Positions 1 through 8,264 of a DNA stretch of 37,120 nucleotides are shown piece by piece. This DNA comes from Acidobacteriaceae bacterium (GTDB taxonomy: Bacteria; Acidobacteriota; Terriglobia; Bryobacterales; Bryobacteraceae). Every line of letters begins with the position of its first letter. Within the stretch, counting starts at the first letter, position 1. Below the pieces are notes generated by a model that was not told the DNA's origin, did no database searches, and worked only from the letters and a program-made list of their open reading frames with translations. The translations under genes were made by a program, and so were the position numbers. The stretch spans positions 1-37,120 of the forward strand of contig JAFAMM010000178.1 of the NCBI GenBank assembly GCA_019233375.1, given 5' to 3'.

Positions 1-980
1 TTGGTTCGGTCGTAAAATGCCTGCAGTTGAAAGTTATTGCGCTCATTCAACGTTCGTGTCCAGTGAAAGAGAAGATTTCCGCCAGACAGATCTGCTTCGC
101 CGTTCACAATTTTCGTCAAAGGGGGAGTGTAGGTAGTGAGTGAAACCCGCTCACCGTCCTCCTGCTTATAAACGTCACCTTCGAGGGTAAATGCGTCGCG
201 TGTGCCGGCCGGCCAATCTATTCGGAATCCGCTTTGACCGCCGCTCCAGGAATCAAAGTTGTCGTGGTTGTAGTGATATTCCGGGCCATAGCCGTAAGCT
301 TTCGCATAGAAGCGATAACTGAGCCCCTTGCCATTAGTACCGCCATAGCGGAAGTTGAAGAACCCGAGGGCATAATTACCCCCGCCGCCCGACGCGTATG
401 TGCCCTGCGTGTCTCTGGTGGTTTTCGTGATGATGTTGATGACGCCATTGATCGCGTTCGGCCCCCAGATTGTGCCTCCCGGGCCGCGGATCACTTCGAT
501 CCGCTCAATGTCCTCAAGCAAAGTGTCCTGAACTTCCCAGTACGTGCCGGCGAAAAGGGGAGAGTAGACTGTGCGCCCGTCGATCAAGACGAGGACGGAT
601 CGCGACAGGCGCGTTCCGAAGCCGCGGATTCCGACCGACCACTTACTCGAGTCGATCTGTGCAACTTCGACGCCGGGCACCAAGCGAAGTGCATCGGGGA
701 TGGTGGTCACTCCCGACCGGCGGATGTCCTCGCCCGTAAGTACGTATATCGCCGTTGGCGAGCGAAAAGCGGACGTGGGCTCTCGGGTCGGTGAAGTGAC
801 CTCAATCTGGGAAAGCTGTTCCAGACTCAGGTTCTTGAGTGTCGATGGTGTGATCTGTGGAGTCGCGGCAGCAGGTTGCGGCGTCTGCCCCAATGCCAGC
901 GGGGCCAGAAAAGCCAGCGCGACGGGTAGGTGTAACGTACGACGGCGACCGATGTTCTTCGTGAACGAAGGAGGTGTCAT
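1..980 (-). CDS. TonB-dependent receptor, N-terminal part (cut by window edge)
   Basis: This outer-membrane beta-barrel receptor would import a ligand (siderophore, vitamin or carbohydrate; not predictable) using TonB/ExbBD energy. The ORF track misses it because its stop lies outside the window. Reading the reverse strand from the ATG at 980 gives 326 codons without a stop. An N-terminal signal peptide (RRRTLHLPVALAFLAPLALG) is followed by a plug domain with the typical features ELSQIEVTSPTRE-like linker, TGEDIRRSG, IPDALRLVPGVEV, GIRGF, VLVLIDGRTVY, IERIEVIRGPGGTIWG and NAINGVINIITK. The beginning of the barrel follows (aromatic strands such as GLSYRFYAKAYGYG). There is no carboxypeptidase-like N-terminal extension, so it is a plain FepA/BtuB-like receptor rather than a SusC type. 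No clear Shine-Dalgarno is visible before the ATG. It is divergent from the PPK2 gene. Confidence 0.93.
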   Translation of the reverse strand, partial: MTPPSFTKNIGRRRTLHLPVALAFLAPLALGQTPQPAAATPQITPSTLKNLSLEQLSQIEVTSPTREPTSAFRSPTAIYVLTGEDIRRSGVTTIPDALRLVPGVEVAQIDSSKWSVGIRGFGTRLSRSVLVLIDGRTVYSPLFAGTYWEVQDTLLEDIERIEVIRGPGGTIWGPNAINGVINIITKTTRDTQGTYASGGGGNYALGFFNFRYGGTNGKGLSYRFYAKAYGYGPEYHYNHDNFDSWSGGQSGFRIDWPAGTRDAFTLEGDVYKQEDGERVSLTTYTPPLTKIVNGEADLSGGNLLFHWTRTLNERNNFQLQAFYDRT

Positions 981-1352
981 CCGCTAGGTGTAACCAAGAT
1001 TTCGCATGATCCCGCTTGGCGGAGCCGCGCGCAAAAGGCCGCGTCTAATTGTAAGACAGTTCACTCATAAGATCACTCAGACGATTAGCGTTCACTGGAT
1101 CGGTGAGCAGAGTGACATCCATAGACTCACGCTTTCGAGCCTCCCGGGGCGTCTCCGGTGCATAAGATGTTTGTCAGCCCAGTTACGAATTTCATCGCCG
1201 AGTGACTACAACGTACGCTTCGATCCGATGATGCTGCAACTAGGAAAAGTGATCGTTCGCGCTTGCCGGCAGTCTGAAAAATGCAAGTGCCGCGGGCGCT
1301 GCATGTGGGAGACGGTTCCCGCAGAACCCGATTACTATACGATGAGCTTGCG
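981..1352. other. 372-bp divergent intergenic region, no gene recognised
   Basis: This spacer lies between the receptor gene on the minus strand and PPK2 on the plus strand, so it must hold both promoters. A TATACG sequence at 1336-1341, just ahead of the PPK2 start, is a weak -10 candidate. The 116-residue and 88-residue ORFs in the track are Cys/Arg-rich, lack any recognisable domain and overlap the PPK2 start. I regard them as chance. I saw no hairpin terminator and no repeat. Confidence 0.4.
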
Positions 1353-2234
1353 ATGACGAAGACCAGTGCGTTGGCCCAGCGATTCCGTATCACGGAGGGA
1401 AAGGATTTCCGTCTCGAGCAGATTCACGCCGCAGAAACAGCGGGAATCGAGTCAGAGAAACAGGCGAGCGGCATGTTGGCTGAGAGCCTGGGCGAGCTGC
1501 GGGATCGGCAGCAGAAGCTATACGCGCAGCAGGAATGGGCCTTGCTGTTGATTTTGCAAGGGATGGACGCCGCGGGCAAAGACAGCGTCATCAGTCACGT
1601 AATGTCGGGTGTGAATCCAAGCGGGTGCGAAGTATTTTCTTTCAAACAACCATCAAGCGAAGAGTTAAAGCATGATTTTCTGTGGCGGTCGACGTGCAAA
1701 CTGCCGGAACGCGGACGAATCGGCATTTTCAACCGCTCATATTACGAGGAAGTGCTGGTGGTGCGCGTTCACCAGCGGGACTTGCAGGCTCAGCGTCTTC
1801 CGCAGTCACTCGTAACTGAGGAGATCTGGCGGCAGCGCTATGAAGACATCGCGGCGTTCGAGCTGCATTTGGCGCGGAACGGTACTTTGGTTCGCAAGTT
1901 TTTCCTGCATGTGTCGAAAGCGGAGCAGAAGAAGCGCTTTTTAGCCCGGCTGGACACGCCGGAAAAGAACTGGAAGTTTTCAGAGGATGACGTAAAGGAA
2001 CGCAAATTGTGGCCGCATTACATGGCAGCGTACGAACACGCCATTCGCCATACTGCCGCGCCACATGCACCCTGGTACGTGGTACCGGCGGATCATAAGT
2101 GGTTCACCCGGCTTGTGGTTGCGTCGGCTGTGGTGGAGGCGCTTGACGATCTGAACCTGCAGCTTCCGGAGATAACTCGGGAGAGGCGGAAAGAACTCGA
2201 GGCGGCCCGTGCCGCGCTCGAGAATGAATCGTGA
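1353..2234 (+). CDS. ppk2: PPK2-family polyphosphate:nucleotide phosphotransferase
   Basis: This cytosolic enzyme moves phosphate between inorganic polyphosphate and nucleotides, regenerating NDP/NTP from AMP or ADP. The 293-residue product has the usual one-domain PPK2 length. The Walker A loop is LQGMDAAGKDS (about residues 69-78), followed by VNPSGCEVFSFKQPS. The Walker B/lid region is IGIFNRSYYEEVLVVRVH (about 123-140), then a charged helical C-terminus with WKFSEDDVKERKLW. The sequence around GMDAAGKDS and VNPSGC resembles the class of PPK2 enzymes able to use AMP as well as ADP, but substrate preference cannot be fixed from sequence alone. The track start at 1281 adds 24 residues that fit no family. 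The ATG at 1353 gives a normal N-terminus, although its Shine-Dalgarno is poor. Confidence 0.93.
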   Translation: MTKTSALAQRFRITEGKDFRLEQIHAAETAGIESEKQASGMLAESLGELRDRQQKLYAQQEWALLLILQGMDAAGKDSVISHVMSGVNPSGCEVFSFKQPSSEELKHDFLWRSTCKLPERGRIGIFNRSYYEEVLVVRVHQRDLQAQRLPQSLVTEEIWRQRYEDIAAFELHLARNGTLVRKFFLHVSKAEQKKRFLARLDTPEKNWKFSEDDVKERKLWPHYMAAYEHAIRHTAAPHAPWYVVPADHKWFTRLVVASAVVEALDDLNLQLPEITRERRKELEAARAALENES

Positions 2235-2240
2235 ACTACG

Positions 2241-2276
2241 AATCCAGGATCAGTGCAGAATCCAGGATCAGTGCAG
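2241..2276 (+). repeat. Perfect 18-bp tandem duplication (two copies)
   Basis: The unit AATCCAGGATCAGTGCAG occurs at 2241-2258 and again, identically and without spacer, at 2259-2276. It sits between the PPK2 stop codon and the start of the oxidoreductase. Because the unit is six codons long it stays in frame with the upstream part of ORF 2209-3840 (IQDQCR twice), which makes the track start look plausible although it is probably untranslated leader. Confidence 0.9.
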
Positions 2277-2292
2277 AAGAGAGAATCAAGTT

Positions 2293-3840
2293 ATGGCACG
2301 AAATGAAATTACCAGACGTCACTTTTTCTACGGCAGCCTCCTCGCAGGTGCTATCCCGATGGCGGGATTCGGCAGTCAACCATCGCTTAAGATGCTGGGA
2401 TACAAATCCCCGAATGAAAAGCTAAATATTGCATCGATCGGCGCTGGAGGAAAAGCGACCAGCGATATCGCAGCGTGCGCACAAACGGAGAACATTGTGG
2501 CGCTGTGCGATGTCGATGAGAATCGCGCCGCTGAAGTATATCAGAAGTATCCAGCGTTGCCGAAGTACAAAGATTACCGCGTCATGCTGGATAAGGAGGG
2601 CGCCGGGATCGACGCTGTAATCGTAACGATTCCCGACCATATGCACGCGGCTGCGGCATTGGATGCCATGCAGCGGGGCAAACATATCTATTTGCAGAAG
2701 CCTCTGGCGCACTCGGTTTGGGAATGCCGCGAGCTGCAAAAGGCCGCGGCGAAATACAAAGTTGCGACTCAAATGGGCAACCAGGGTTACTCGAACGAAG
2801 GCACACGGCAGTGCGCGGAGATGGTGTGGTCTGGCGTAATTGGGAATGTCACGCAAGTGCATGCATGGACGAACCGGCCCGCCTGGCCGCAGGGGGTCGC
2901 AACACTGCCGCCGCCCACGACTCCCATACCGAGCTATCTCGACTGGAACCTGTGGCTGGGCGTTGCTGAAGACCGGCCGTACAGCGAAGACTATCTGCCT
3001 TTCACATGGCGTGGTTTCTATGACTTTGGCTCCGGCGCACTGGGGGACATGGCATGCCACATTCTGGGCGCTCCGAACATGGCACTGAGACTGGGCGCGC
3101 CGACAGCGGTGGAATGTGTCAGCCAGGAAGGGAGAAGCGAGTATTATTATCCGGCGAAGTCAGTAGTGAGGTTCGAGTTTCCGGCGCGAGGGAATATGCC
3201 CGCCGTCACGGTGTTCTGGTATGACGCCATGCGCGACGAGCAGCCCACATTCTCCGGCGCACCGCATGATCAGATTCTAGGAGATGTTCCGCGCTCTCGA
3301 GTGGGAAATCAGCATTGGGACATTGAGCCGGCGGAGAAGCAGGTAATCGGGAGAGTTTTCAACGAGGGATACTTCAAGCCCACAAGCGCTGCTGCGACCA
3401 CGCCGGCCAAGCGGGAGCCGCAGAAGCCGATGACCGAGCACGAGAAAAAGCTCACGGAGTGGATGGCGCTGATCGGTAAAGGCACGAACGGCAGCCTGTT
3501 CGTGGGCGATAAAGGTATGATCACGACCGGAACGTATGGCGAGTGGACACGCCTGATTCCAGTCGAGAAGATGCGCGATTATGAGTTTCCGCCGGAGGTC
3601 CTGACACGCTCTCCCGGGCATTATCGCGATTGGATTCGGGCCTGCAAAGGCGGAGACCCCGCATGTTCGAACTTCGATGTGGCTGCACCGTTCACCGAAT
3701 GGGTGACGCTGGGCGCCATCGCGATCAGGCTGAATACCCGCCTCGAATGGGACGCGGAGAATATGAGCGTGACGAACAATAAGGATGCCGACGAGCTGCT
3801 CAAGCCCAAGTTCCGCAAGGGCTGGGATGTGAGCGTGTAG
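2293..3840 (+). CDS. Tat-exported Gfo/Idh/MocA-family oxidoreductase
   Basis: This is an NAD(P)-dependent sugar or cyclitol dehydrogenase-like protein, probably acting outside the cytoplasm on a carbohydrate. Starting at ATG 2293 the product has 515 residues and a twin-arginine signal (TRRHFFYGSLLAGAIPMAG). The Rossmann fold follows, with NIASIGAGGKA (about 45-55), LCDVDENRA and the VTIPDHMHA segment. The family EKP lysine motif appears as QKPLAHS (about 135-141). The C-terminal part carries DWNLWLGVAEDRPYSE, GDMACHILGAP and a closing SNFDVAAPFTEWVTLGAIAIR, as in secreted acidobacterial and planctomycete members. The track start at 2209 lies inside PPK2 and includes the duplicated leader, which would bury the Tat signal about 28 residues in. 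It may share a transcript with ppk2 (58-bp gap). The exact substrate is unknown. Confidence 0.92.
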   Translation: MARNEITRRHFFYGSLLAGAIPMAGFGSQPSLKMLGYKSPNEKLNIASIGAGGKATSDIAACAQTENIVALCDVDENRAAEVYQKYPALPKYKDYRVMLDKEGAGIDAVIVTIPDHMHAAAALDAMQRGKHIYLQKPLAHSVWECRELQKAAAKYKVATQMGNQGYSNEGTRQCAEMVWSGVIGNVTQVHAWTNRPAWPQGVATLPPPTTPIPSYLDWNLWLGVAEDRPYSEDYLPFTWRGFYDFGSGALGDMACHILGAPNMALRLGAPTAVECVSQEGRSEYYYPAKSVVRFEFPARGNMPAVTVFWYDAMRDEQPTFSGAPHDQILGDVPRSRVGNQHWDIEPAEKQVIGRVFNEGYFKPTSAAATTPAKREPQKPMTEHEKKLTEWMALIGKGTNGSLFVGDKGMITTGTYGEWTRLIPVEKMRDYEFPPEVLTRSPGHYRDWIRACKGGDPACSNFDVAAPFTEWVTLGAIAIRLNTRLEWDAENMSVTNNKDADELLKPKFRKGWDVSV

Positions 3841-3853
3841 GCAGCGGCCTGAG

Positions 3854-5236
3854 TCACGGGCCGGATTTCATAATTTCGATCGGCCCGTTGTTGTTGGTCA
3901 GGCGCAGCTCGCAAGCGCCGCTTCCGATCTTGCCGCTTATCTCGCCGCCAGAAACGCCGTCCGAGCCGGAGACCAACAGCGGGAAGTCTGTGTGGATCTT
4001 TGCGAAGGAGGTCTTGGCGAATACGGCATAACTGGCATCGCCGGGAAGACGAACGCGAATGGGCGCGAAAGAGGTATGAACGATGACAGGTTGGCACCGG
4101 CCCTGCGCAGCGCTTGACGCCTCCACCGCCCCGTTCTGATTCTCGATCTGGATCGGGCCATCGATACCCTGGATGATAACCGAGGCAAAACTGGTGGCGA
4201 TCTGCGCGCCTTTCGCATGCGCTGCTTCTACGGACCCGTTTTGATTACGTACGGAGAGAAGGCCGCCGACCTCATTGATATGGACTTCACCGAATGAGTT
4301 CCTCACCGTAACCGGGCCGCCGGCGCGCTCCCCTTCGACTTTGGAATTGTTCGTGTGGACGGAAACCTGGCGTCCGATGTCGGCGAATGCGACATGGCTG
4401 AAGGTCGTGTTCAGCTCGGCAGCGCCGCTCACGTGAGCGGCCTCAATCGAGCCGTTGCCGTTGTTGACTGTCAGGTCGCCTTGTATATTGTGCACGGAAA
4501 CGCTGCCGAACGAGTTGCGGACGCTCGCAGGACCGCCGCAGTCATTCACCTCCACGGAACCGTTGTTGTTAGCGATCGTCACGCCTTTGGCGATGTGCGC
4601 GGTATTGATGCTCGCGAACCGGTCACGTACGTTCAACATGCCCTTGATATCTGATGCATCGATCGAGCCGTTTGTATTTTCAATCGAGACATCGCCCGCA
4701 TTGCCTTCCACGCGCACGGACCCGAAAGCATTCTCCAGATGCTCGGTTCCGGCGCCGTTGCGGCTTTCAACATTTCCGTGCGAGTTGGTCAATTGCGCGC
4801 CGCCTTTGACGCCGGTAACCGAGATGCCGCCGAACGAATTCCGCACCTCGAGAGGGGCCGTTTCGGGCATGGTGATCTCGTACCGCATGGAATAGGAGCA
4901 GCTACGGTAATTGAAGAACCCACCGCGTGAAGTGTCCGGGTAACGGGTGCGGATGGAAATTTCGCTCGATGACGGTTCAACAAGTATTTCCACGCGATCG
5001 GCATAGCTCTTCGCCTGATTGGCGTCGGCCGCTGAAACATGGATCACCGCATGTATCACGATTTCGGCCTGGGGATGCGTGCGAACAATGACGTCGCCGA
5101 ACTTATGCTCTACGAATACGCGCTGGCCCGGTTGCAGCGTAAGTGTTTTGTCAAAAGTACGGACATACTCGTCGCGTGCAAATGCCGTGGAAGCAAGCAG
5201 CACGCCCAATATCATCCAACTAATTCGTTTGATCAC
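3854..5236 (-). CDS. DUF4097-type repeat protein, secreted, last gene of the sigma-factor operon
   Basis: This 460-residue protein has a signal peptide (VIKRISWMILGVLLASTAFA) and a long array of repeats of the form VRNSFGxVxV...GxxxVxNxNGSVEA. At least five pairs are visible, each about 40 residues, ending in LRLTNNNGPIEIMKSGP. Such DUF4097/adhesin-like repeats are expected to build a beta-helix or beta-prism. The protein is probably periplasmic or outer-membrane exposed, and its function is unknown. The start is a GTG at 5236, overlapping the end of the anti-sigma gene by 17 bp. AGGAG lies about 10 nt upstream and KR residues open the signal peptide. The ATG at 5215 lacks a Shine-Dalgarno, and the track start at 5356 has no signal peptide. 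It converges with the oxidoreductase gene, 13 bp apart. Confidence 0.85.
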   Translation of the reverse strand: MIKRISWMILGVLLASTAFARDEYVRTFDKTLTLQPGQRVFVEHKFGDVIVRTHPQAEIVIHAVIHVSAADANQAKSYADRVEILVEPSSSEISIRTRYPDTSRGGFFNYRSCSYSMRYEITMPETAPLEVRNSFGGISVTGVKGGAQLTNSHGNVESRNGAGTEHLENAFGSVRVEGNAGDVSIENTNGSIDASDIKGMLNVRDRFASINTAHIAKGVTIANNNGSVEVNDCGGPASVRNSFGSVSVHNIQGDLTVNNGNGSIEAAHVSGAAELNTTFSHVAFADIGRQVSVHTNNSKVEGERAGGPVTVRNSFGEVHINEVGGLLSVRNQNGSVEAAHAKGAQIATSFASVIIQGIDGPIQIENQNGAVEASSAAQGRCQPVIVHTSFAPIRVRLPGDASYAVFAKTSFAKIHTDFPLLVSGSDGVSGGEISGKIGSGACELRLTNNNGPIEIMKSGP

Positions 5237-5903
5237 GGGGGAGTAACTCCTGGAGAGTCTCTTTCTTTTCGCGGTACAAGTCGGCGAGCGCCGTTTGGAG
5301 ATGGATGTTGTATCGGTTGCGATCCAGGTTTGCCCGGGTTTCGGCGATGGCTGCATCGAGCAGTTTCAGCTTTTCACTGTAGTTCATTGCGACTGCATTA
5401 TGCGGATTGCGGAGCTCGGGCGCGGCGAGGTGAGAGAGTTTGTCGATCGAGTCGCGATAGGCGGACTCGGTACGCTCCACTTCAGCAAGGGCCTGCTCGG
5501 TCAGGAAATCGCGATCTGTCGTCTTGCTCTTGTCAGCGGCTGGCGCGGCGATGCTTGCCTGCTGGTTTGCGGTGGGCGCGGCCTGGTTTCGCCAAGGCCC
5601 CAGAAACAAGACAACAATCCCCGCGCACATAGCGAAAGCCGCGGCGATCGTCCACGTTTTGGCCCCCGCCCACCACGGACGTTGCGGTCGAGGCTGAGGC
5701 TGCTGCTTGAGCGCAGTCTGGATCGAGCCCCACAGCTCAGGCGAGGCCCATTCCTCATGGAGTTCCCGACCGACGGTGCTGATATCGTTCCAAAGCCGGT
5801 ACTCCTTTCGGCAGGCCTGGCAATGCTTGAGATGATCGCGGGCCTCCGGCATAAGCTGTCCTTGTTCGAGAGCGCGATCCAGATCTCCGCATTCGAACTT
5901 CAT
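5220..5903 (-). CDS. Zinc-finger anti-sigma factor, single-pass membrane protein
   Basis: This protein probably holds the neighbouring ECF sigma factor inactive at the inner membrane until an envelope signal arrives. The 227-residue product has an N-terminal ZAS-type zinc-binding site (H24-L-K-H-C28-Q-A-C31). A Trp/Pro-rich linker follows, then one membrane segment (TIAAAFAMCAGIVVLFLG, about residues 89-106). The C-terminal domain of about 120 residues lies outside the membrane and is rich in charged helices (EVERTESAYRDSIDKLSHL...), ending in LLPRDQTN. Its ATG overlaps the sigma-factor stop codon (ATGA), a sign of translational coupling and equal expression. The helical C-terminal part resembles that of other acidobacterial anti-sigma proteins. 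The signal it senses is unknown. Confidence 0.88.
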   Translation of the reverse strand: MKFECGDLDRALEQGQLMPEARDHLKHCQACRKEYRLWNDISTVGRELHEEWASPELWGSIQTALKQQPQPRPQRPWWAGAKTWTIAAAFAMCAGIVVLFLGPWRNQAAPTANQQASIAAPAADKSKTTDRDFLTEQALAEVERTESAYRDSIDKLSHLAAPELRNPHNAVAMNYSEKLKLLDAAIAETRANLDRNRYNIHLQTALADLYREKKETLQELLPRDQTN

Positions 5904-6460
5904 ACTGCGGACTCCGTCAAAAGACGCTTCAATTCGCGTTTCGCCTCGAAGAGCCAGCTTCGCGACGTCCCTTCGGGCACTTGCAGCACGGCGGCGATCT
6001 CAGAGTGCTTCAGGCCCTCCACTTCAAACATGAGAAACACCAGCCGCTGCCGGTCATTTAATGCAGCAAGCGCACTCTTTAGAGCGATTTTGAGAGCAGG
6101 ATCCGAACGGGAAGGACGTTCGTGCGAATAGCTGGCTTCGGCCCGCTGACCTCGTTTGCGCAAAGCGTCGTAACAGCAATTGATCAGGATGCGATAGATC
6201 CATGTCGCGAGCGAGGACTGGCCTTCGAAGCTGTTGAACGCCTTGTGAACCTTCAGGAAGGCCTCCTGAACGGTGTCTTCTGCATCGGCGTGGCTGCCGA
6301 GCAGGTGAAAAGCAAGACTCTTCATACGCGACGCATGCAACTCATAAAGGCGCTCGTAGGCGCGTAGGTTGCCACGCCTGCATTCACTAACAAGCTCGGC
6401 GTCGGTCGGGTTCTCTGGCAGACTAGCGGCGAATCGGAGCGGCAACCCGATCTCCCACAC
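5900..6460 (-). CDS. ECF-family (sigma-70 type) RNA polymerase sigma factor
   Basis: This extracytoplasmic-function sigma factor directs RNA polymerase to a stress regulon. Region 2 reads DAELVSECRRGNLRAYERLYELH, then AEDTVQEAFLKVHKAFNSFEG and SLATWIYRILINCCYDALRKR. Region 4 contains LNDRQRLVFLMFEVEGLKHSEIAAVLQVPEGTSRSWLFEAKRELKRLL, a standard helix-turn-helix. I place the start at GTG 6460 because AGAGGA sits seven bases upstream and the 186-residue product then has normal family length. The ATG at 6571 used by the track adds 37 residues, overlaps the AsmA gene by 38 bp and has no ribosome binding site, so the start is uncertain. The stop overlaps the anti-sigma ATG. Confidence 0.92.
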   Translation of the reverse strand: MWEIGLPLRFAASLPENPTDAELVSECRRGNLRAYERLYELHASRMKSLAFHLLGSHADAEDTVQEAFLKVHKAFNSFEGQSSLATWIYRILINCCYDALRKRGQRAEASYSHERPSRSDPALKIALKSALAALNDRQRLVFLMFEVEGLKHSEIAAVLQVPEGTSRSWLFEAKRELKRLLTESAV

Positions 6461-6533
6461 GTTGTAATCCTCTAGGTCTTCGTCGCGCTTTAGACGTTGA
6501 CTAATACCAAAACGTTGGGAAAGGGCAAAAAGT

Positions 6534-8156
6534 TCAGTAGTAAATGCGGTGTGAATTGTGGCCCAGGTCAAGTGAGGTGGTGGTGTGGCCGTACGGACCG
6601 GTAATCTTAAACGGAATGATCTTGACCTTGTCGTGATGTTTCAGGAATGGGGTTAGCGCTTTGAGAAATAACGACTTTGCCCCGGTTTGAGTGTCGGAGA
6701 CGTTGCCACTCGTCATCAGTGTGCCCGCGAAATCAGCCTGAAACGTCCGCAGGCTGTAAGTGCCGGAAAGCCGTGCGTCGGCGCCAGGTATATGAAATTC
6801 CACGTGTGACAGGTGAGCGATCCCGCCGGTAACGGTTGCTTGACCCCGAAGGTCCGAGAGAACCATAGCGACATTGTGCTGAGATTTCTCCTGCTTCCCT
6901 GCCTCCGACGTTTGACTCAGTTTAGTGAGCCCGGCTTCAGTCGACTGGTTGGTAAATTTGCTGCCCGCAATTCCGAAATTCCCGCTGAGCTTCATATCCC
7001 GAATGAACGATTGATACTCAGGAGGCAGGCCGAAGTGAGCTCCGAAGGAAACGTCGCCTGTCATGGGCGGCTCTTTAGAGGAGATGAACAGCTCGAGCAG
7101 GTCCTCAATGCGCGCTTGATTGGAGCTGAGCTGGATGGAAGCAATTTCACCATCGTGGGGGTGCGCCGCTGAAATCGAGCCGGACAGCAGGACCCTGGAA
7201 CGCTCGAACGCGGCGGTGATCGTCTCTAAGCCGATGCTGCCATTCGTCGCGTTCACGGTGACCTTGTAATTGACCGCGAGGGCCCTGGCGTGACTGCTGC
7301 CATGTACTGCGAAGTTCTGAACTTGCGCACTGCCGGTTATGCGAATTGCTCCGAGAGTTCCGTTGAATGCCCCGCGCGAGAACAGCGTGCCAGAGACGGC
7401 CTGAATAGGCGATAGGTCGCCGTGATCATACGTGAACTTGCCGCGTACCGGAGTGTTTGCCGTCTGCTTTGCGTCCCATGGCCCGAGCAGGCCTTGCAAA
7501 CGGATGAGACCAGGAACCTCTGAATTCGACAATTCCGCTAGATAGCGAATGGTCGTTCTGGTGCTGACGTGCTGCGCGGACAACCTGTTGAAAGCGACGC
7601 GCAATGGTTGAGGGTCATTACCGCGGTAGAACTCAAAGAGGCTGCCAGTCGCATCTAAGCGCCCGATCGGCAAAGATGATTCGGAAGCACTGGGCGTTAG
7701 CAGCAGCATCGGACTCGGATTGCCGGGTGGCTCGTTCGCAGGCACGATCAGATGCAATCCCCTCACGCGAACGGAGTCCAGACGGTGCTGGAACGTCAGC
7801 AGCGTGGGATAAGTGACCGAAATGGCGAGCTGCTGGATGGTGATGAGCGGCGGCTGGTTCTTGTGCTTGTACCGCAGAAAAGTGATTCCTTCGGCGACGC
7901 AGCCCGGAGGCAAGTAGGTTACGCGGAAGCGCGCGATCGTGACCGAGCGATGAGAGCGCTCCTGAAGAACGTCAATGAGGGCCTGCTTTTTGAACGGCCA
8001 ATGGATGCTGAACACAATCGCGTAAAACGCCGCAACCGCAATCAAAGCGAGTCCGGTGATGATCCATAGTTTGCGCCGTGAGCGCGTGGCCCGAGGCGGA
8101 TGAGCAGTGGTCTTCACGACCGGTGCCTGTGGCGCGGTGAACTGATCGAATCCCAA
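6534..8156 (-). CDS. AsmA-like membrane-anchored protein, first gene of the sigma operon
   Basis: AsmA/YhdP-like proteins span the periplasm from an inner-membrane anchor and are thought to help lipid transport or outer-membrane assembly. This 540-residue product has a basic N-terminus (RATRSRRK), one membrane helix (about residues 30-50), and a long beta-rich periplasmic part. Typical features are ALIDVLQERSHRSVTIARFRVTYLPPGCVAEGITF, repeated strand pairs and LRGQATVTGGIAHLSHVEFHIPGADARLSGTYSL near the C-terminus. Translation starts at TTG 8156, with GGAG about ten bases upstream. The family is recognised by overall pattern rather than by a catalytic motif. Its end overlaps the longest form of the sigma gene, so it is probably co-transcribed with sigma, anti-sigma and DUF4097. 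Confidence 0.8.
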   Translation of the reverse strand: MGFDQFTAPQAPVVKTTAHPPRATRSRRKLWIITGLALIAVAAFYAIVFSIHWPFKKQALIDVLQERSHRSVTIARFRVTYLPPGCVAEGITFLRYKHKNQPPLITIQQLAISVTYPTLLTFQHRLDSVRVRGLHLIVPANEPPGNPSPMLLLTPSASESSLPIGRLDATGSLFEFYRGNDPQPLRVAFNRLSAQHVSTRTTIRYLAELSNSEVPGLIRLQGLLGPWDAKQTANTPVRGKFTYDHGDLSPIQAVSGTLFSRGAFNGTLGAIRITGSAQVQNFAVHGSSHARALAVNYKVTVNATNGSIGLETITAAFERSRVLLSGSISAAHPHDGEIASIQLSSNQARIEDLLELFISSKEPPMTGDVSFGAHFGLPPEYQSFIRDMKLSGNFGIAGSKFTNQSTEAGLTKLSQTSEAGKQEKSQHNVAMVLSDLRGQATVTGGIAHLSHVEFHIPGADARLSGTYSLRTFQADFAGTLMTSGNVSDTQTGAKSLFLKALTPFLKHHDKVKIIPFKITGPYGHTTTSLDLGHNSHRIYY

Positions 8157-8193
8157 GGCCAGGGGCTCCGTTTGAAAGGACCGAATGCGGACG

Positions 8194-8203
8194 GAAACGT
8201 TTC
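8194..8203. promoter_or_regulatory. 10-bp perfect palindrome in a divergent promoter region
   Basis: GAAACGTTTC reads the same on both strands. It lies in the 108-bp gap between the AsmA/sigma operon (minus) and the BNR-repeat gene (plus), a natural place for a shared operator. Any regulator is unknown, and a 10-bp palindrome could be chance. Confidence 0.3.
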
Positions 8204-8223
8204 TCGCTACTTAAATGCGAAGG

Positions 8224-8229
8224 TATACT
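8224..8229 (+). promoter_or_regulatory. Candidate -10 box for the BNR-repeat gene
   Basis: TATACT matches the sigma-70 -10 consensus at five of six positions and lies about 35 bases before the proposed GTG start. The sequence 17 bases further upstream (TTCTCG) is a poor -35 element, so this is a weak call. Confidence 0.35.
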
Positions 8230-8264
8230 GCTACTTCTATTGCTGTCACCGGGAGGGACGATTG

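Noticed and set aside
1006-1393. 116-residue (+) and 88-residue (-) ORFs in the first intergenic region
   Set aside because: No recognisable domain, no good ribosome binding site, overlap with each other and with the PPK2 start.
5295-6131. 278-residue (+) ORF antisense to the sigma and anti-sigma genes
   Set aside because: Both opposite-strand genes carry clear family motifs; this frame has none.
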